Source: Solirubrobacter ginsenosidimutans
Lineage (GTDB): Bacteria > Actinomycetota > Thermoleophilia > Solirubrobacterales > Solirubrobacteraceae
Direction: 5' to 3'
Assembly: GCF_027587205.1 (NCBI RefSeq)
Contig: NZ_JAPDOD010000001.1
Coordinates: forward strand, 248,001-312,000
Length of the DNA: 64,000 nucleotides
The translations under genes were made by a program, and so were the position numbers. Positions 18,590-28,977 of the stretch are shown piece after piece. Within the stretch, counting starts at the first letter, position 1. Each line of letters starts with the position of its first letter. Below the pieces are notes generated by a model, which did no database searches, was not told the DNA's origin, and saw only the letters and a list, made by a program, of their open reading frames with translations.

Positions 18590-18829
18590 GTTAGACGTCA
18601 TCGAGGCGCTGAAGATCGATCCTTGTGCAGTTGTTAACGCCTGGATCGGCACTTTTGCGACCAAATCGTATCTCTCGATCTCATGGTTGCACACTCGCGT
18701 ACTCATTCGGCGGACGGCGAGCCGAATGCCACGCCGCCTTTCCCAGGGACCTCGGCCAGGGCGTTGACGGGCGCGATGCGGCGCGGGACCGGCGAGCATC
18801 CCGGTGCCACACGACCTAAGGAGGACCCC

Positions 18830-20050
18830 ATGTCCGCGACGGAAGTCTCAGCGGGTGCCGGTACCGACGTCCGGGAGTTCCAGATCGGCTTTGCCCCGGA
18901 GGACCTCGACGAGCTGCGCCGGCGCATCCGCGCGACCAGGTGGCCGGAGGAGGAGACGGTCGACGACGACTCGCAGGGCGTGCCGCTCGCGACCATGCAG
19001 GAGCTCGCCGGCTACTGGGCGACGAGCTACGACTGGAGCAGATGCGAGGCTCGGCTGAACGGCCTGCCGAACTTCCTGACCGAGATCGACGGGCTGGACA
19101 TCCACTTCATCCACGTCCGCTCGCGGCATGAGCACGCGCTTCCGCTGATCGTCACGCACGGCTGGCCCGGCTCGATCATCGAGCAGCTCAAGATCATCGA
19201 GCCGCTCACCGATCCCACAGCGCACGGCGGCAGCGAGACGGACGCGTTTCACCTCGTGATCCCGTCACTGCCGGGCCACGGGTTCTCCGCCAAGCCGACG
19301 ACCCCCGGCTGGGACCCGGCGCGCACCGCCCGCGCCTGGGCGCAGCTGATGCACCGCCTCGGATACACCGAGTTCGTGGCGCAGGGCGGCGACTGGGGCG
19401 CGGCCGTGACGCAGAACCTGGGCATGCAGGCGCCTCCCGGTCTGCTGGGCATCCACTCCAACATGCCGGGCACCGCCCCGGCCGAGCTCGTCCAGGGCTT
19501 CCTGATCGGCGACCCGCCACCGTCCGGCCTCTCGGACGAGGAGCTGCGCGCGTACGAACAGCTGCGCACGTTCTACGCGAAGCACGTGGCCTACGCGCAG
19601 ATCATGTCGACACGCCCGCAGACGCTCTACGGGCTGGCCGACTCCCCGATCGACCTCGCCGCGTTCGCGCTCGATCACGGCGACGGGACCGGCCAGCCCG
19701 GCCTGGTCAAGCGCGTTCTCGACGGCTCCTACCAGACCGACCTCACGCGGGACGACCTGCTCGACAACATCACGCTCTACTGGCTGACCAACACGGGCGT
19801 CTCGGCGGCTCGCCTGTACTGGGAGAACCAGGCGGGGTTCTTCGAGGCCAAGGCCATCACGATCCCGTTCGCCATCACCGTGTTCCCGGACGAGCTCTAC
19901 CAGGCGCCGCGCAGCTGGGCCGAGCGCGCGTATCCGAACAACCTCATCCACTACAACCGGGTCGACCGAGGCGGACACTTCGCAGCCTGGGAGCAGCCCC
20001 AGATCTTCTGCGAGGAGCTGCGCGCCGCGTTCAGGTCGCTGCGCAAATAG
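18830..20050 (+). CDS. Epoxide hydrolase family protein, paralog of the 1597 gene
   Basis: The 406-residue enzyme is collinear with the protein at 1597-2844: EHN segment first, HGWPG at 110-114, nucleophile D188 in GGDWG, and catalytic H383 in [10 protein letters not shown]. The N-terminal segment is as conserved as the core ([11 protein letters not shown]...CEARLN, [13 protein letters not shown]). An upstream in-frame ATG exists at 18683. I choose 18830 because it has the AAGGAGGACCCC leader, identical to that of the paralog, and because similarity starts there. It is divergent from the giant secreted protein gene across a 318-bp intergenic region. The natural epoxide substrate is unknown. 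Confidence 0.93.
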   Translation: MSATEVSAGAGTDVREFQIGFAPEDLDELRRRIRATRWPEEETVDDDSQGVPLATMQELAGYWATSYDWSRCEARLNGLPNFLTEIDGLDIHFIHVRSRHEHALPLIVTHGWPGSIIEQLKIIEPLTDPTAHGGSETDAFHLVIPSLPGHGFSAKPTTPGWDPARTARAWAQLMHRLGYTEFVAQGGDWGAAVTQNLGMQAPPGLLGIHSNMPGTAPAELVQGFLIGDPPPSGLSDEELRAYEQLRTFYAKHVAYAQIMSTRPQTLYGLADSPIDLAAFALDHGDGTGQPGLVKRVLDGSYQTDLTRDDLLDNITLYWLTNTGVSAARLYWENQAGFFEAKAITIPFAITVFPDELYQAPRSWAERAYPNNLIHYNRVDRGGHFAAWEQPQIFCEELRAAFRSLRK

Positions 20051-20318
20051 CGCCGGCATCAGAAGCATTCCGTGCGGTGATCACCCCGCGGCGAGGGGGT
20101 GTGTAACCAGAGCTGCCTGTCAGGAAGCTCTCGTTCCGCACCCCCATCCGCGTGCCAGCTCGAACAGTGCGAACGTCGCGACGACGACGAGCCCGACGAC
20201 GTTGTCGAGCCCGGTCGCCGCGTTGGCGATCACCCCCCACCGTCGTGGGCGTCGGCGCTGGGGTCCGGACGTGGCCGGCGTCGAGGACGCCGGCCACGAT
20301 CCGCATCGGGGGAGCGTG
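20051..20318. other. Intergenic region between convergent hydrolase genes
   Basis: No convincing gene is present. On the minus strand a short open stretch (GTG 20233 to stop 20120, 37 codons) reads like one membrane helix, VIANAATGLDNVVGLVVVAT. It has no upstream context and may be a remnant. The region also contains the hairpin annotated at 20271-20297. Confidence 0.4.
20271..20297 (-). terminator. Perfect 12-bp hairpin after the soluble epoxide hydrolase gene
   Basis: GTGGCCGGCGTC (20271-20282), a 3-base loop and the complementary GACGCCGGCCAC (20286-20297) form a tight hairpin. It lies about 22 bp beyond the stop of the minus-strand hydrolase at 20319. No U-run follows, so terminator function is inferred. 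Confidence 0.55.
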
Positions 20319-21233
20319 CTACGCCGCCGACGTCGTGCGGGCGGGGGCGAAGAAGTCGATGAGCAGCTGGTTGACGCGCTCGGCCTCGTCGTGGTGGACC
20401 CAATGTGACGCGTCGGGCAGGCGCTCGACGCGGTCGAGGTTGGGCACGTCTTCGGGGTGGGGCTCGGCGAGGTCCGGGCCGAGGTAGCGATCCTTCTCGC
20501 CCCAGATGACCAAGGTCGGCGCCGAGATCGGGAGAAGCTCCGTCTTGGTGCCCTTCGGCGGCCGCACCGCGGCGCGGTAGTAGTCGATCATCGCGGTCGC
20601 TGCGCCCTCCTGCTCCCACGCCTCGAGGTAGCGTTCGGTCTCCTGCTCCGTATAGGGCGGCTGAGCGTCACGCAGGAAGTGCTGGAAGAACTCCCAGTCC
20701 TTCGCGCGCACGTGGTGCTCGGGCAGGTCGGGGAGGGCGAAGTAGAAGAAGTACCAGGACCGAGCGAGCTGGCTCGGGTGGCGCAGGCCCTCGTTGAGCT
20801 TGCGCGGGTGGGCGGCGTTGAGGATGGCCAGGCGGTCCACGACCTCGGGGTGGTACATCGCCGTGGCCCAGGCGGCGGTTCCGCCCCAGTCGTGACCGAC
20901 CAGGAGCGCGGACTCGGCGCCGCGCTCGTGGATCAGATCGCGCACGTCGTCGGCCAGCTTGCCGGCGGTGTACGCCGCGGTGCCATCGGGCTTCGACGAC
21001 AGGTTGTAGCCGGGCAGGTCGGGCGCGACCACGCGGAATCCGGCCGCCGCGAGCGGCGCGATCTGACGCCGCCAGCCGTACCAGAACTCCGGGAAGCCGT
21101 GCAGCAGCACGACCAGCGGCCCGTCGCCGGCCTCGACGTAGTGCAACGTCACGTCCCCGAGATCGGCATAGCCCTCCCGAAGTTCGGTCCCATCCTCCAA
21201 AACAAGCCTGGTCACTGCATCGGCCGAGCTCAT
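20319..21233 (-). CDS. Soluble-type epoxide hydrolase (alpha/beta fold)
   Basis: The 304-residue protein has all the features of soluble bacterial epoxide hydrolases. HGFPE is at 45-49 (oxyanion), the nucleophile D115 is in GHDWGG, the acid D248 is in WGEKD, and H277 is in SHWVHHDE. Tyrosines in the cap region (YFFYFALP, IDYYRAAV) could supply the epoxide-activating hydroxyls. It belongs to a different subfamily from the two EHN-type enzymes in this window. ATG 21233 is preceded by GGAGAGGAG. The gene is convergent with the epoxide hydrolase ending at 20050 and lies 166 bp downstream of the exporter gene on the same strand. Confidence 0.92.
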   Translation of the reverse strand: MSSADAVTRLVLEDGTELREGYADLGDVTLHYVEAGDGPLVVLLHGFPEFWYGWRRQIAPLAAAGFRVVAPDLPGYNLSSKPDGTAAYTAGKLADDVRDLIHERGAESALLVGHDWGGTAAWATAMYHPEVVDRLAILNAAHPRKLNEGLRHPSQLARSWYFFYFALPDLPEHHVRAKDWEFFQHFLRDAQPPYTEQETERYLEAWEQEGAATAMIDYYRAAVRPPKGTKTELLPISAPTLVIWGEKDRYLGPDLAEPHPEDVPNLDRVERLPDASHWVHHDEAERVNQLLIDFFAPARTTSAA

Positions 21234-21399
21234 GAGTATCTCCTCTCCAGCGTGTTCGTTGATACAGACGAGCTTGGCGCTGTCGCTCCGGCGTCGCGCC
21301 CGTGGGGGCCCTGGTCTCCTCGCTGGTGTGGCCCGTGTCGCCGGCGGGTCCCGTGCCGCGACCAGTGCGAGCTGCGCCGGCTTGCCGCCGGAGACACGT

Positions 21400-22851
21400 T
21401 CAAGCGCCGCGCGTGAACACGTCCGCCAGCACGAGCGCGAGCGCGGCGGCGACGAACGCCGCGATGCTGACGATGCCGTGGCGGAACGCCGAGGCGTAGT
21501 CGCCGTGCGACGAAGCGAGCTGGGTGTAGAAGACGCTGCCGGTGATCGCGATGCCGGCGGCCGTGCCGATCCGCTGGCCGGTCTGCAGCACGCCGCCGGC
21601 GCTGCCGGCGCGCTCGACCGGCACCTGGGACAGCGTGAGGGTCAGGTTGGGCGAGATCACGAGCCCGCCGCCGAGGCCGGCGATCAGCAGCGGCAGCGCC
21701 GTCCACAGCGCGACGTCGTGGCCGGGATGGGCGCCCACCGCCAGCCAGACGCCGGCCAGCCCCACGAGGACCATCGCGAGCCCGAAGGCCACGAGCTTCG
21801 GGCCGCTGCGGAGCACCTGGCGGCTGCCGGCCGACGCGACCAGCGCGCCGCCGAGCGCGAACGGCGTGGCGGCCAGACCGGACTTCCACGCGGGGTAGCC
21901 CAGCCCGAGTTGCAGGTACTGGGTGAGGATGAAGAACACCGCGATGAACCCGGCGAAGTAGAAGAGGCCCACGGGGGCGCCGAGCGCGTAGGAGCGGATC
22001 CGGAACAGGTCGAGCGACACGAGCGGCTCGCGGGTGCGACCGTAGCGGCGCTCGTGCAGCACCCACGCGACCAGCAGCGCGGCGGCGAGCGGGAAGAGCG
22101 CGAGTCGCAGCGGGCTGTGCCACGCGCGCTGCTCGATGAACGGGACGAGGATGCACAGGACCGCCGCTCCCAGCAGGACGACGCCGAGCGGGTCGAGCGC
22201 CTGGGGCCGGCGCTCGGCCGCGGTCGGCGCCGGCAGGTAGCGGCGCGAGAGCAGCAGGATCGCCGCACCGATCGGCAGGTTGACGAAGAACACCGCCCGC
22301 CAGCCGTCGTGGACGCCGAACAGTGCGATCAGCGCGCCGCCCACGAGCGGGCCGACCGCGGTCGACACACCGATGGTCGAGCCGAACAGGCCGAACGCCC
22401 TGCCGCGCTCCTGGCCCCGGAACAGGCTCTGGATGAGGCCTGAGATCTGCGGGCTGATGAGACCGCCGGCGAACCCTTGGACGATTCGCATCAACACGAG
22501 CGCGAGCGCCGTCGGCGCCAGCGCACACGCGGCGCTGGCGACGACGAACAGCGCCACACCGACCATGAACACGGGCCGCCGGCCGTGCGCGTCGCCGAAG
22601 CGGCCCGACGGCACGAGCAGCAGGCCCAGCGCGAGCGCGTAGCCGGCGACGATCCACTCCAGCGCATTCGCCTGCGCGTGCAGGCCCTGCTCGATGCTCG
22701 GCAGGGCGACGTTGACGATCGAGACGTCGAGCAGCGTCATGAATCCGGCGGCGAGGACGACGGCGAGCGCCTTCCAGCGATCCGGGTCGGGGCGGTATTC
22801 GTCCGGCGGCGGAGCCGCCGTCTTGGCTTCTTCCATCGGCAACGTCGGCAT
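21400..22851 (-). CDS. MFS transporter, DHA2 (14-TM drug:proton antiporter) family
   Basis: The 483-residue membrane protein starts at ATG 22851, which has GGTGAGG seven bases upstream. The frame is open further upstream to 23013, but that extension is charged and poorly hydrophobic, so I exclude it. The first helix has AAGFMTLLDVSIVNVALPSIE (DHA2 motif). The loop 2-3 signature is GRFGDAHGRRPVF, and motif C is GPLVGGALIALFG. About 14 hydrophobic segments fit the family. The role would be proton-driven export of drugs or metabolites. No TetR or MarR regulator is adjacent. A short SDR gene is divergent with a 133-bp gap. Confidence 0.9.
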   Translation of the reverse strand: MPTLPMEEAKTAAPPPDEYRPDPDRWKALAVVLAAGFMTLLDVSIVNVALPSIEQGLHAQANALEWIVAGYALALGLLLVPSGRFGDAHGRRPVFMVGVALFVVASAACALAPTALALVLMRIVQGFAGGLISPQISGLIQSLFRGQERGRAFGLFGSTIGVSTAVGPLVGGALIALFGVHDGWRAVFFVNLPIGAAILLLSRRYLPAPTAAERRPQALDPLGVVLLGAAVLCILVPFIEQRAWHSPLRLALFPLAAALLVAWVLHERRYGRTREPLVSLDLFRIRSYALGAPVGLFYFAGFIAVFFILTQYLQLGLGYPAWKSGLAATPFALGGALVASAGSRQVLRSGPKLVAFGLAMVLVGLAGVWLAVGAHPGHDVALWTALPLLIAGLGGGLVISPNLTLTLSQVPVERAGSAGGVLQTGQRIGTAAGIAITGSVFYTQLASSHGDYASAFRHGIVSIAAFVAAALALVLADVFTRGA

Positions 22852-22984
22852 GTCCTCACCGTGCCATCGCGCACGATCGGTCGCACCTGTGTGCACCCCG
22901 GTCAGCGCGCGGGCCCGCAAGCCCGCATCCGCGCACGGGGATTCGCGGGCGCGAGCGATCGCCCGAACCGCGAGTGTCTTCCGC

Positions 22985-23446
22985 ATGGGCCAAGAGGCAG
23001 TGGCGATCGTCACCGGCGGCTCCTTCCCGACCGGCCGCCGGGTCGCTCGCGGGTTGGCCGGCTGGGGCTGGGCGATCGTCGTCGTGTACCTCGAGCATCA
23101 GCGGACGGTCGAGGCGACGGTCGTCGAGATCCTCGCCACGGACGGCAGGATCGTGGCCGTCCGCGCCGACCTCGCCGACGACCTCGACGTCCTGCGCCTG
23201 TTCGCGGAGTCGCGCGCCGCGTTCGGGGACGTGGCCGTCGTCGTCCATACGATGACCGCCCGCGCCCCGCTGCTCCTCCGGCACGGGGCGCAGCACGTCA
23301 ACCCGGGAGGCATCATCGTCACGGCAGCGGTCGGCGACCAGGTGGACCCGGTCGTCGCACGCCAGTTCCGCGAGCGCGGGATCACGGTCGACACGACCTC
23401 GCCCGACGAAATTCTCATCTTCCTCGACCGTTGGCGGCGACGTTAG
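22985..23446 (+). CDS. Short SDR-like Rossmann protein
   Basis: The 153-residue protein opens with AIVTGGSFPTGRRVARGLAG, a TGxxxGxx nucleotide-binding motif. It then shows ADLADDLDVLRLF and VVVHT, as in short-chain dehydrogenases. It is about 100 residues shorter than a normal SDR, and the catalytic YxxxK is not visible, so it may bind NAD(P) without classical catalysis or be a shortened relic. The start (ATG 22985) has no good ribosome site, and an open frame extends upstream. It ends 12 bp before the LAL regulator at 23459 and is probably cotranscribed with it. Confidence 0.65.
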   Translation: MGQEAVAIVTGGSFPTGRRVARGLAGWGWAIVVVYLEHQRTVEATVVEILATDGRIVAVRADLADDLDVLRLFAESRAAFGDVAVVVHTMTARAPLLLRHGAQHVNPGGIIVTAAVGDQVDPVVARQFRERGITVDTTSPDEILIFLDRWRRR

Positions 23447-23458
23447 AGTCGTCGCACG

Positions 23459-26209
23459 ATGCCTAGCGCCCGAGGGCTTGGGTTCGTCGGCAGGACACGC
23501 GAGCGCGAACGCCTCGACGCAACGCTGGCGCCGACGCGCGACGGCCACAGCGCGGTGCTGGTGATCCGCGGTGAACCTGGCATCGGCAAGACCGCGCTGC
23601 TGCGCTATGCCGCACGACAGGCTTCCGGGCTGCGTACGATCGAGGTCGAGGGCGTCCAGGCGGAGATGGAGCTGGCGTTCGCCGGGATCCATCGACTCTG
23701 TCTGCCGCTGCTCGACAAGCTCGAGACGCTCGCCCCACCGCAACAGAACGCGATCGAGGTCGCCCTCGGCGTCGCCGCGGGCGATCCCCCGGACCGGTTC
23801 CTGGTCGCCGTAGCGGTACTCAACCTGCTCTGTACGACCGCCGATACCCGCCCGATCCTGTGCCTGGTCGACGACGCCCAGTGGCTCGACGCCGCCTCGG
23901 TGCAGACGTTCGGATTCGTCGCGCGGCGCCTCGCGGCGGAACCGGTGGCGATGGTGTTCACGCTGCGGGAGCCGATCACCACCACGGCGCTTCACGGGCT
24001 TCCGGATCTGCAGCTCCACGGGCTCCAAGAGCCCGATGCCCGCGCGCTCCTGTCGAGAGCCGTGCCGGGGCGACTCGATGACCGCGTCCGCGACCGGATC
24101 ATCGCCGAGACCGGAGGGAACCCGCTCGGGCTCATGGAGTTGTCGCAGCGCATGAGCCCGTCGGAGCGGGCCGCCGGGTTCGCCCCGCCCGCGGCGAGCG
24201 ACCTCCCGAGCCGGCTGGAGGAGCGATACCTGCGGCGAGTCGCCGAACTGCCCGAGACGGCGCGGCGCCTGATCCTGCTGGCCGCGGCCGAGCCGCTGGG
24301 GGAGGCGGCGCTGCTGTGGCGGGCGGCCGAACGACTTTCCATCGCTCCGGACGCGCTCGCGCCCGCGACCGAGGCCGGACTGCTGGAGATCCAGGAGCGG
24401 ATTCGTTTCAGCCACCCGCTCGTGCGCTCGGCGGTGTACCGCGCCGCGTCGCCGGAGGAACTGCGCACCGCGCACGAGGCGCTCGCGGAGGCGAGCGATT
24501 CCGAGCTCGACGCCGACCGCCGCGCCTGGCACCTCGCGCTCGCGGCCGCCGGACCCGACGAGGGCGTGGCGGCCGCCCTCGAGCACTCCGCCGGACGGGC
24601 GCAGGGCCGAGGCGGGCTCGCGGCCGCGGCGGCGCTGCTCGAGCGGGCGACCGTACTGACCCCGGATCCGGCCCTTCAGGCAGGGCGCGCGCTGGCCGCG
24701 GCGGGGGTGAGCCTGCAGGCCGGCGCCTTCGACGCGACGCAGCGGCTGCTGGTCATGGCCGAGACCGGCCCGCTCGACCCTTTCCAGCGCGCGCTCGTGG
24801 GGTTCCTGCGGGGGAACATCGCCGTCGCGTCGGTCCGCGACTCCGGTGCTGCCGCGACGGTGATGCTGGACGCGGCGCGCGAGCTGGAGGCGTTCGACCT
24901 CGAGACCGCCCGCCGCGCCTACCTCACCGGCTGGCAGGCCGCGATCGCCGCCGGGTATCTCGGCGGAGCCGACGTGATCGTCGAGATCTGCCGCGCCGTC
25001 CGCCGCCTCCCCGCACTGCCGCCGGACCCGCATGCCCTCGACGTGCTGCTCGACGGTCTGACGCTGCTGACCACCGACGGGCGCGCCGCCGCGACGCCGG
25101 TGTTGCGGCGGGCGGCGAGCGCCCTGGTCGAGCTACCCGAGTCCGACGTCCTGCGCTGGGGTGTCGCGGCTCCCACGGCCAGCAATGCGATCTGGGACGC
25201 CGATGGCGCCACTGCCATCGCCGAACGGATGACCCGGATCGTGCGCGACGCCGCGGCGCTCGCCGTTCTGCCCACGCACCTCTCCGGCCTGGCGATGGAC
25301 AGAGCGTGGAGCGGCGACCTCGCCGCAGCCCGAGCACTCATCGCCGAGAGCGACAGCGTCGCCGCGGCGACCGGGAGCCGGATCCCGCCCTTCGCCGCGG
25401 TTCGCTTGGGAGCGCTGCGAGGAAGGCTGTCCGAGGCGTCGGCGTCGATCCAGGCAGCGATCGCGCACGCGGAAGCCAACGGACAGGGGACGAGCGCACA
25501 GTTCGCCCATTGGTCGGCCGCGGTTCTATACAACGGCCTCGCCCGCTACGAGGAGGCACTCGCGGCGGCGCAGGAGGCGACGGCCAACGCCATCGATCCG
25601 TTTCAATCCATGTGGCCGCTCCCCGAGCTCGTCGAGGCGGCCGTACGCGCCGGTGAGCCCGAGCTGGCGCACGAGGCGCTCGAGCGCCTGGTGGAGACGA
25701 CGCAACCGGCCGGCACCGACTTCGCGCTGGGGATCGAGGCGCGCTCGCGGGCGCTCGTGAGCGACGGTGCCGCGGCGGAGGCGCTCTACCTGGAGGCGAT
25801 CGAGCGACTGAGCCGGACCCGGCTGCGACCGGAGCTCGCCCGCGGGCAGCTGGTCTTCGGTGAGTGGCTGCGGCAGCAGGGTCGCACGGCCGACGCTCGC
25901 GAGCAGCTACGCGCGGCCGAGGATCTGTTCGCGGCGATCGGCATGGAGGCGTTCTCCCAGCGCGCCCGCGCAGAGCTGGTGAGGGCGGGCGCGACGGTGC
26001 GCAGCTCCCCGGTCGAGGCGCATCAGCAGCTGACGCCGCAAGAGGATCAGATCGCCCACCTCGCCCGCGACGGGCTTACCAACGCACAGATCGGCGATCA
26101 GCTGTTCATCAGCCGGCGCACCGTCGAGTGGCACCTGCGCAAGGTGTTCGCCAAGCTGGCGATCGACTCGCGCAACGGCCTCAACGCTGCCCTACCGCGG
26201 GCGGAGTAG
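23459..26209 (+). CDS. LuxR-family ATPase regulator (LAL type) 1
   Basis: The 916-residue regulator has Walker A at 38-45 (GEPGIGKT) and Walker B ILCLVDD at 132-138 within an AAA/STAND-type ATPase. A long helical repeat region (about 270-850) follows. The C-terminal LuxR helix-turn-helix (about 855-915) has LTPQEDQIAHLARDGLTN and [16 protein letters not shown]. Proteins of this build act as inducer- and ATP-dependent activators. The start at ATG 23459 lies 12 bp after the SDR stop. It is followed by a paralog after about ten bases, giving a tandem pair on one transcript. The inducer and targets are not evident. Confidence 0.93.
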   Translation: MPSARGLGFVGRTRERERLDATLAPTRDGHSAVLVIRGEPGIGKTALLRYAARQASGLRTIEVEGVQAEMELAFAGIHRLCLPLLDKLETLAPPQQNAIEVALGVAAGDPPDRFLVAVAVLNLLCTTADTRPILCLVDDAQWLDAASVQTFGFVARRLAAEPVAMVFTLREPITTTALHGLPDLQLHGLQEPDARALLSRAVPGRLDDRVRDRIIAETGGNPLGLMELSQRMSPSERAAGFAPPAASDLPSRLEERYLRRVAELPETARRLILLAAAEPLGEAALLWRAAERLSIAPDALAPATEAGLLEIQERIRFSHPLVRSAVYRAASPEELRTAHEALAEASDSELDADRRAWHLALAAAGPDEGVAAALEHSAGRAQGRGGLAAAAALLERATVLTPDPALQAGRALAAAGVSLQAGAFDATQRLLVMAETGPLDPFQRALVGFLRGNIAVASVRDSGAAATVMLDAARELEAFDLETARRAYLTGWQAAIAAGYLGGADVIVEICRAVRRLPALPPDPHALDVLLDGLTLLTTDGRAAATPVLRRAASALVELPESDVLRWGVAAPTASNAIWDADGATAIAERMTRIVRDAAALAVLPTHLSGLAMDRAWSGDLAAARALIAESDSVAAATGSRIPPFAAVRLGALRGRLSEASASIQAAIAHAEANGQGTSAQFAHWSAAVLYNGLARYEEALAAAQEATANAIDPFQSMWPLPELVEAAVRAGEPELAHEALERLVETTQPAGTDFALGIEARSRALVSDGAAAEALYLEAIERLSRTRLRPELARGQLVFGEWLRQQGRTADAREQLRAAEDLFAAIGMEAFSQRARAELVRAGATVRSSPVEAHQQLTPQEDQIAHLARDGLTNAQIGDQLFISRRTVEWHLRKVFAKLAIDSRNGLNAALPRAE

Positions 26210-26218
26210 CGTGTGGTC

Positions 26219-28975
26219 ATGTCCGCCCTTTGGGGGCACGCGTTCGTGGGCCGGGCAGCCGAGCGCGATGCGCTCGACGGGCTGCTGACAAGGGTGCGCG
26301 GGGGCGAGAGTGGGGCTCTCGTCATCCGCGGGCAGGCGGGGATCGGCAAGACCGCGCTGCTGCGCTACGCCGCGCGCCAGGCGTCCGGTTTCCGGGTCGT
26401 GGAACTCATGGGCGTGGAGGCGGAGATGGAGCTGCCCTTCGCCGGGATCCACCAGCTTTGCGCGACGATGCTCGACCGGCTCGCCGCGCTCCCGGCGCCG
26501 CAGCGCGAGGCCCTGAGCGTCGCGCTCGGACGTACCGCAGGGGACGCGCCGGACCCTTTCCTGACCGGGCTCGCTGTGCTCGGCCTGCTGGCCGCGGTGG
26601 CGGAGGAGCGGCCGTTGCTGTGCCTGCTCGACGACGGCCAGTGGCTGGACGGGGCGTCCAGCCAGATCGTCGGCCTCGTCGCACGACGCGTGCGGGCGGA
26701 GTCGCTCGCGATCATCGTCGCGGTACGTGAGCCCCTTGCGGCGCCGGACTTCGACCGCCTCCCCGAGCTGCGTCTCGACGGACTGCTGGAGAACGACGCC
26801 CGCCTGCTGTTGGGCAAGATCGTCACGGGCCGGCTTGACAGCCACGTCCGGGACCGGCTCGTCGGCGAGACCGACGGGAACCCGCTGGCGCTGTTGGAGC
26901 TCTCGCGGCGCATGACCGCCGCGGAGCTGGCGGGCGGCTTCGAGCTGCCCGGTGCCGGCGGGCTCACGGCGCAGCTCGAGGACCGGTACGTACGGCGCGT
27001 CGGCGAGTTGCCCGAGGAGACGCAGCGGCTGATGCTGCTGGCGGCGGCCGAGCCCTTGGCCGACGCCGCGCTGGTCCTGCGCGCGGGCCGGAGGCTCGGC
27101 ATCCAGACGGGCGCGCTCGCTCCGGCCGAGACGGCGCAGCTCTTGGAGATCGGCGCCCGCGTCCGGTTCCGCCACCCACTTGTACGCTCTGCGGTCTACC
27201 GCGCCGCATCGCTCGACAGCCGGCGGCGCGCACACGCGGCCCTGTCGGAGGTCAGCGATCCGGACTCCGACGCCGATCGGCGAGCGTGGCACCGAGCACT
27301 GGCGGCGGAGGGACCGGACGAGGCGGTGGCGGCCGACCTCGAGCACTCCGCCGGCCGGGCCCAGGCGCGCGGGGGCGCCGCCGCGACGGCAGCGTTCCTC
27401 GACCGTGCCGTCGCGTTGACGCCGGACCCGGCACGGCGCGGCGAGCGTGCGCTGGCGGCAGCCCAGGCCAGCGTCCAGGCCGGTGCGTTCGCGCGGGCGC
27501 GCGGCCTGCTGGCCACCGCGGACGCGGGGCCGCTTGATGCACCTCAGCGCGTGCTCGTCGACCTGGTGCGCGCGCAACTCGCGTTCGTCAGCAGCCGCGG
27601 CACCGACGCCATCCCGCTGTTGCTCTCTGCCGCCCGCCGGCTCGAACCGCTCGACACCGCCGTCGCGCGGGAGACCTACGTGGACGCGTTCGCCGCGGCG
27701 CTGTTCGGCGCACGGCTCAACGGCGAGGTCGGGATCGCCGAGGTCGCTGACGCGGCGCGTGGCGCGCCCCGTCCCATGGAAGGCGAGGCGGCGGCCGCGG
27801 ATCTGCTTCTCGACGCGCTGGTGGCCCTGGCCGAGGACTACGACTCGGCGGTGCCGCGCTGCCGTGCGGCGGTCCAGCGCCTCTCCGGCGAGGAAGCCTC
27901 GGACACGGAACGGCTGCGCTGGCTGTGGCAGGGCTGTGTCATCGCCCTCGAGGTCTGGGACGATGACCATGCGCGCTCGCTGTCGCGCTCCAGCGTCGAC
28001 ATCGCCCGTGAGACAGGGACGCTCGCGGAGCTCGCGCTCGCACTCAGCGCATACGCGCCGATCCTCGTGTTCTGCGGCGACCTCGACGGTGCTGCCGCCG
28101 CCGTGTCCGAGACCCAGACGGTCGAGGAGGCGACGGGCATCCGCGCCGCGCCGTACGGCGCGCTGATCCTCTCGGCGTGGCGAGGCCGGCGGCGCGAGAC
28201 GGCTGACTTGATCGAGACGACCGAGCAGCAGGCGGAGGCCCGCGGAGAGGGAATCGGGCTGGCGATCTGCGCGTACGCGCGCGCCGTGCTGTGCAACGCG
28301 CTCGGCCAGTACGAGGAGGCCTTGGAAGCCGCCGCCGGCGCCGGCCGGCACCGCGAGATCGTCGCGGAGAACTGGGGGCTGAGCGAGCTGGTCGAGGCGG
28401 CCACGCGCTGCGGGAGGACCGACCTGGCGGCCGAGGCCCTCGACCGGCTGGCGGGCAAGGCCGGCGCCGCACGAACCGGTTGGGCGCTCGGCATCGAGGC
28501 GCGCTCGCGAGCCCTTCTCGCCGAAGGCGCCGAGGCCGAGCGCTGGTTTCGCGCGGCCATCGACCACCTCGGCCGGACCCACGTGCGCTCTGAGCTCGCC
28601 CGCACGCATCTGCTGCACGGCGAATGGCTGCGGCGCGAGGGTCGCCGCATCGACGCCCGAGCCGAGCTCAAAGTCGCGGTCGAGCAGTTCGCGTCGATGG
28701 GGATGCGGGCGTTCGCCGAGCGCGCCCGCATCGAGCTCGTCGCCACGGGCGAGAAGGCCCGCCGGCGGGTCGACGCGACCCGTGAAGATCTCACCCCGCA
28801 CGAACGTCAGATCGCCGAGCTGGCCCGCGACGGACTCTCGAACCCCGACATCGCCGCCCGCCTGTTCCTCAGCAAGCGCACCGTCGAGTGGCATCTGCGC
28901 CACGTGTTCTCCAAGCTCGGAATCACGTCCCGGCGCCAGCTGGAGAGCGCGCTCCAGTCCTCCCCGTGGCGCTGA
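26219..28975 (+). CDS. LuxR-family ATPase regulator (LAL type) 2
   Basis: The 918-residue paralog of the preceding gene has Walker A GQAGIGKT at 38-45, Walker B LLCLLDD near 135, helical repeats and a C-terminal LuxR domain ([34 protein letters not shown]). Two starts are possible in frame, GTG 26213 and ATG 26219; I prefer the ATG because similarity to the paralog begins there. Spacing to the upstream stop is about nine bases. Its stop at 28975 is only two bases from the stop of the convergent metallo-hydrolase gene. It most likely arose by tandem duplication. Confidence 0.93.
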   Translation: MSALWGHAFVGRAAERDALDGLLTRVRGGESGALVIRGQAGIGKTALLRYAARQASGFRVVELMGVEAEMELPFAGIHQLCATMLDRLAALPAPQREALSVALGRTAGDAPDPFLTGLAVLGLLAAVAEERPLLCLLDDGQWLDGASSQIVGLVARRVRAESLAIIVAVREPLAAPDFDRLPELRLDGLLENDARLLLGKIVTGRLDSHVRDRLVGETDGNPLALLELSRRMTAAELAGGFELPGAGGLTAQLEDRYVRRVGELPEETQRLMLLAAAEPLADAALVLRAGRRLGIQTGALAPAETAQLLEIGARVRFRHPLVRSAVYRAASLDSRRRAHAALSEVSDPDSDADRRAWHRALAAEGPDEAVAADLEHSAGRAQARGGAAATAAFLDRAVALTPDPARRGERALAAAQASVQAGAFARARGLLATADAGPLDAPQRVLVDLVRAQLAFVSSRGTDAIPLLLSAARRLEPLDTAVARETYVDAFAAALFGARLNGEVGIAEVADAARGAPRPMEGEAAAADLLLDALVALAEDYDSAVPRCRAAVQRLSGEEASDTERLRWLWQGCVIALEVWDDDHARSLSRSSVDIARETGTLAELALALSAYAPILVFCGDLDGAAAAVSETQTVEEATGIRAAPYGALILSAWRGRRRETADLIETTEQQAEARGEGIGLAICAYARAVLCNALGQYEEALEAAAGAGRHREIVAENWGLSELVEAATRCGRTDLAAEALDRLAGKAGAARTGWALGIEARSRALLAEGAEAERWFRAAIDHLGRTHVRSELARTHLLHGEWLRREGRRIDARAELKVAVEQFASMGMRAFAERARIELVATGEKARRRVDATREDLTPHERQIAELARDGLSNPDIAARLFLSKRTVEWHLRHVFSKLGITSRRQLESALQSSPWR

Positions 28976-28977
28976 GC

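Noticed and set aside
20031..20306. Minus-strand open frame of 91 codons between the two hydrolase genes
   Set aside because: Arg-rich translation overlapping a hairpin and the 3' end of the epoxide hydrolase gene; no ribosome site.
22852..23013. 54-residue N-terminal extension of the DHA2 exporter
   Set aside because: Not hydrophobic and unlike exporter N-termini; a good ribosome site precedes ATG 22851.
26192..28903. A 903-codon open frame antisense to LAL gene 2
   Set aside because: It is a mirror of the ATPase-LuxR coding sequence, with no domain of its own.
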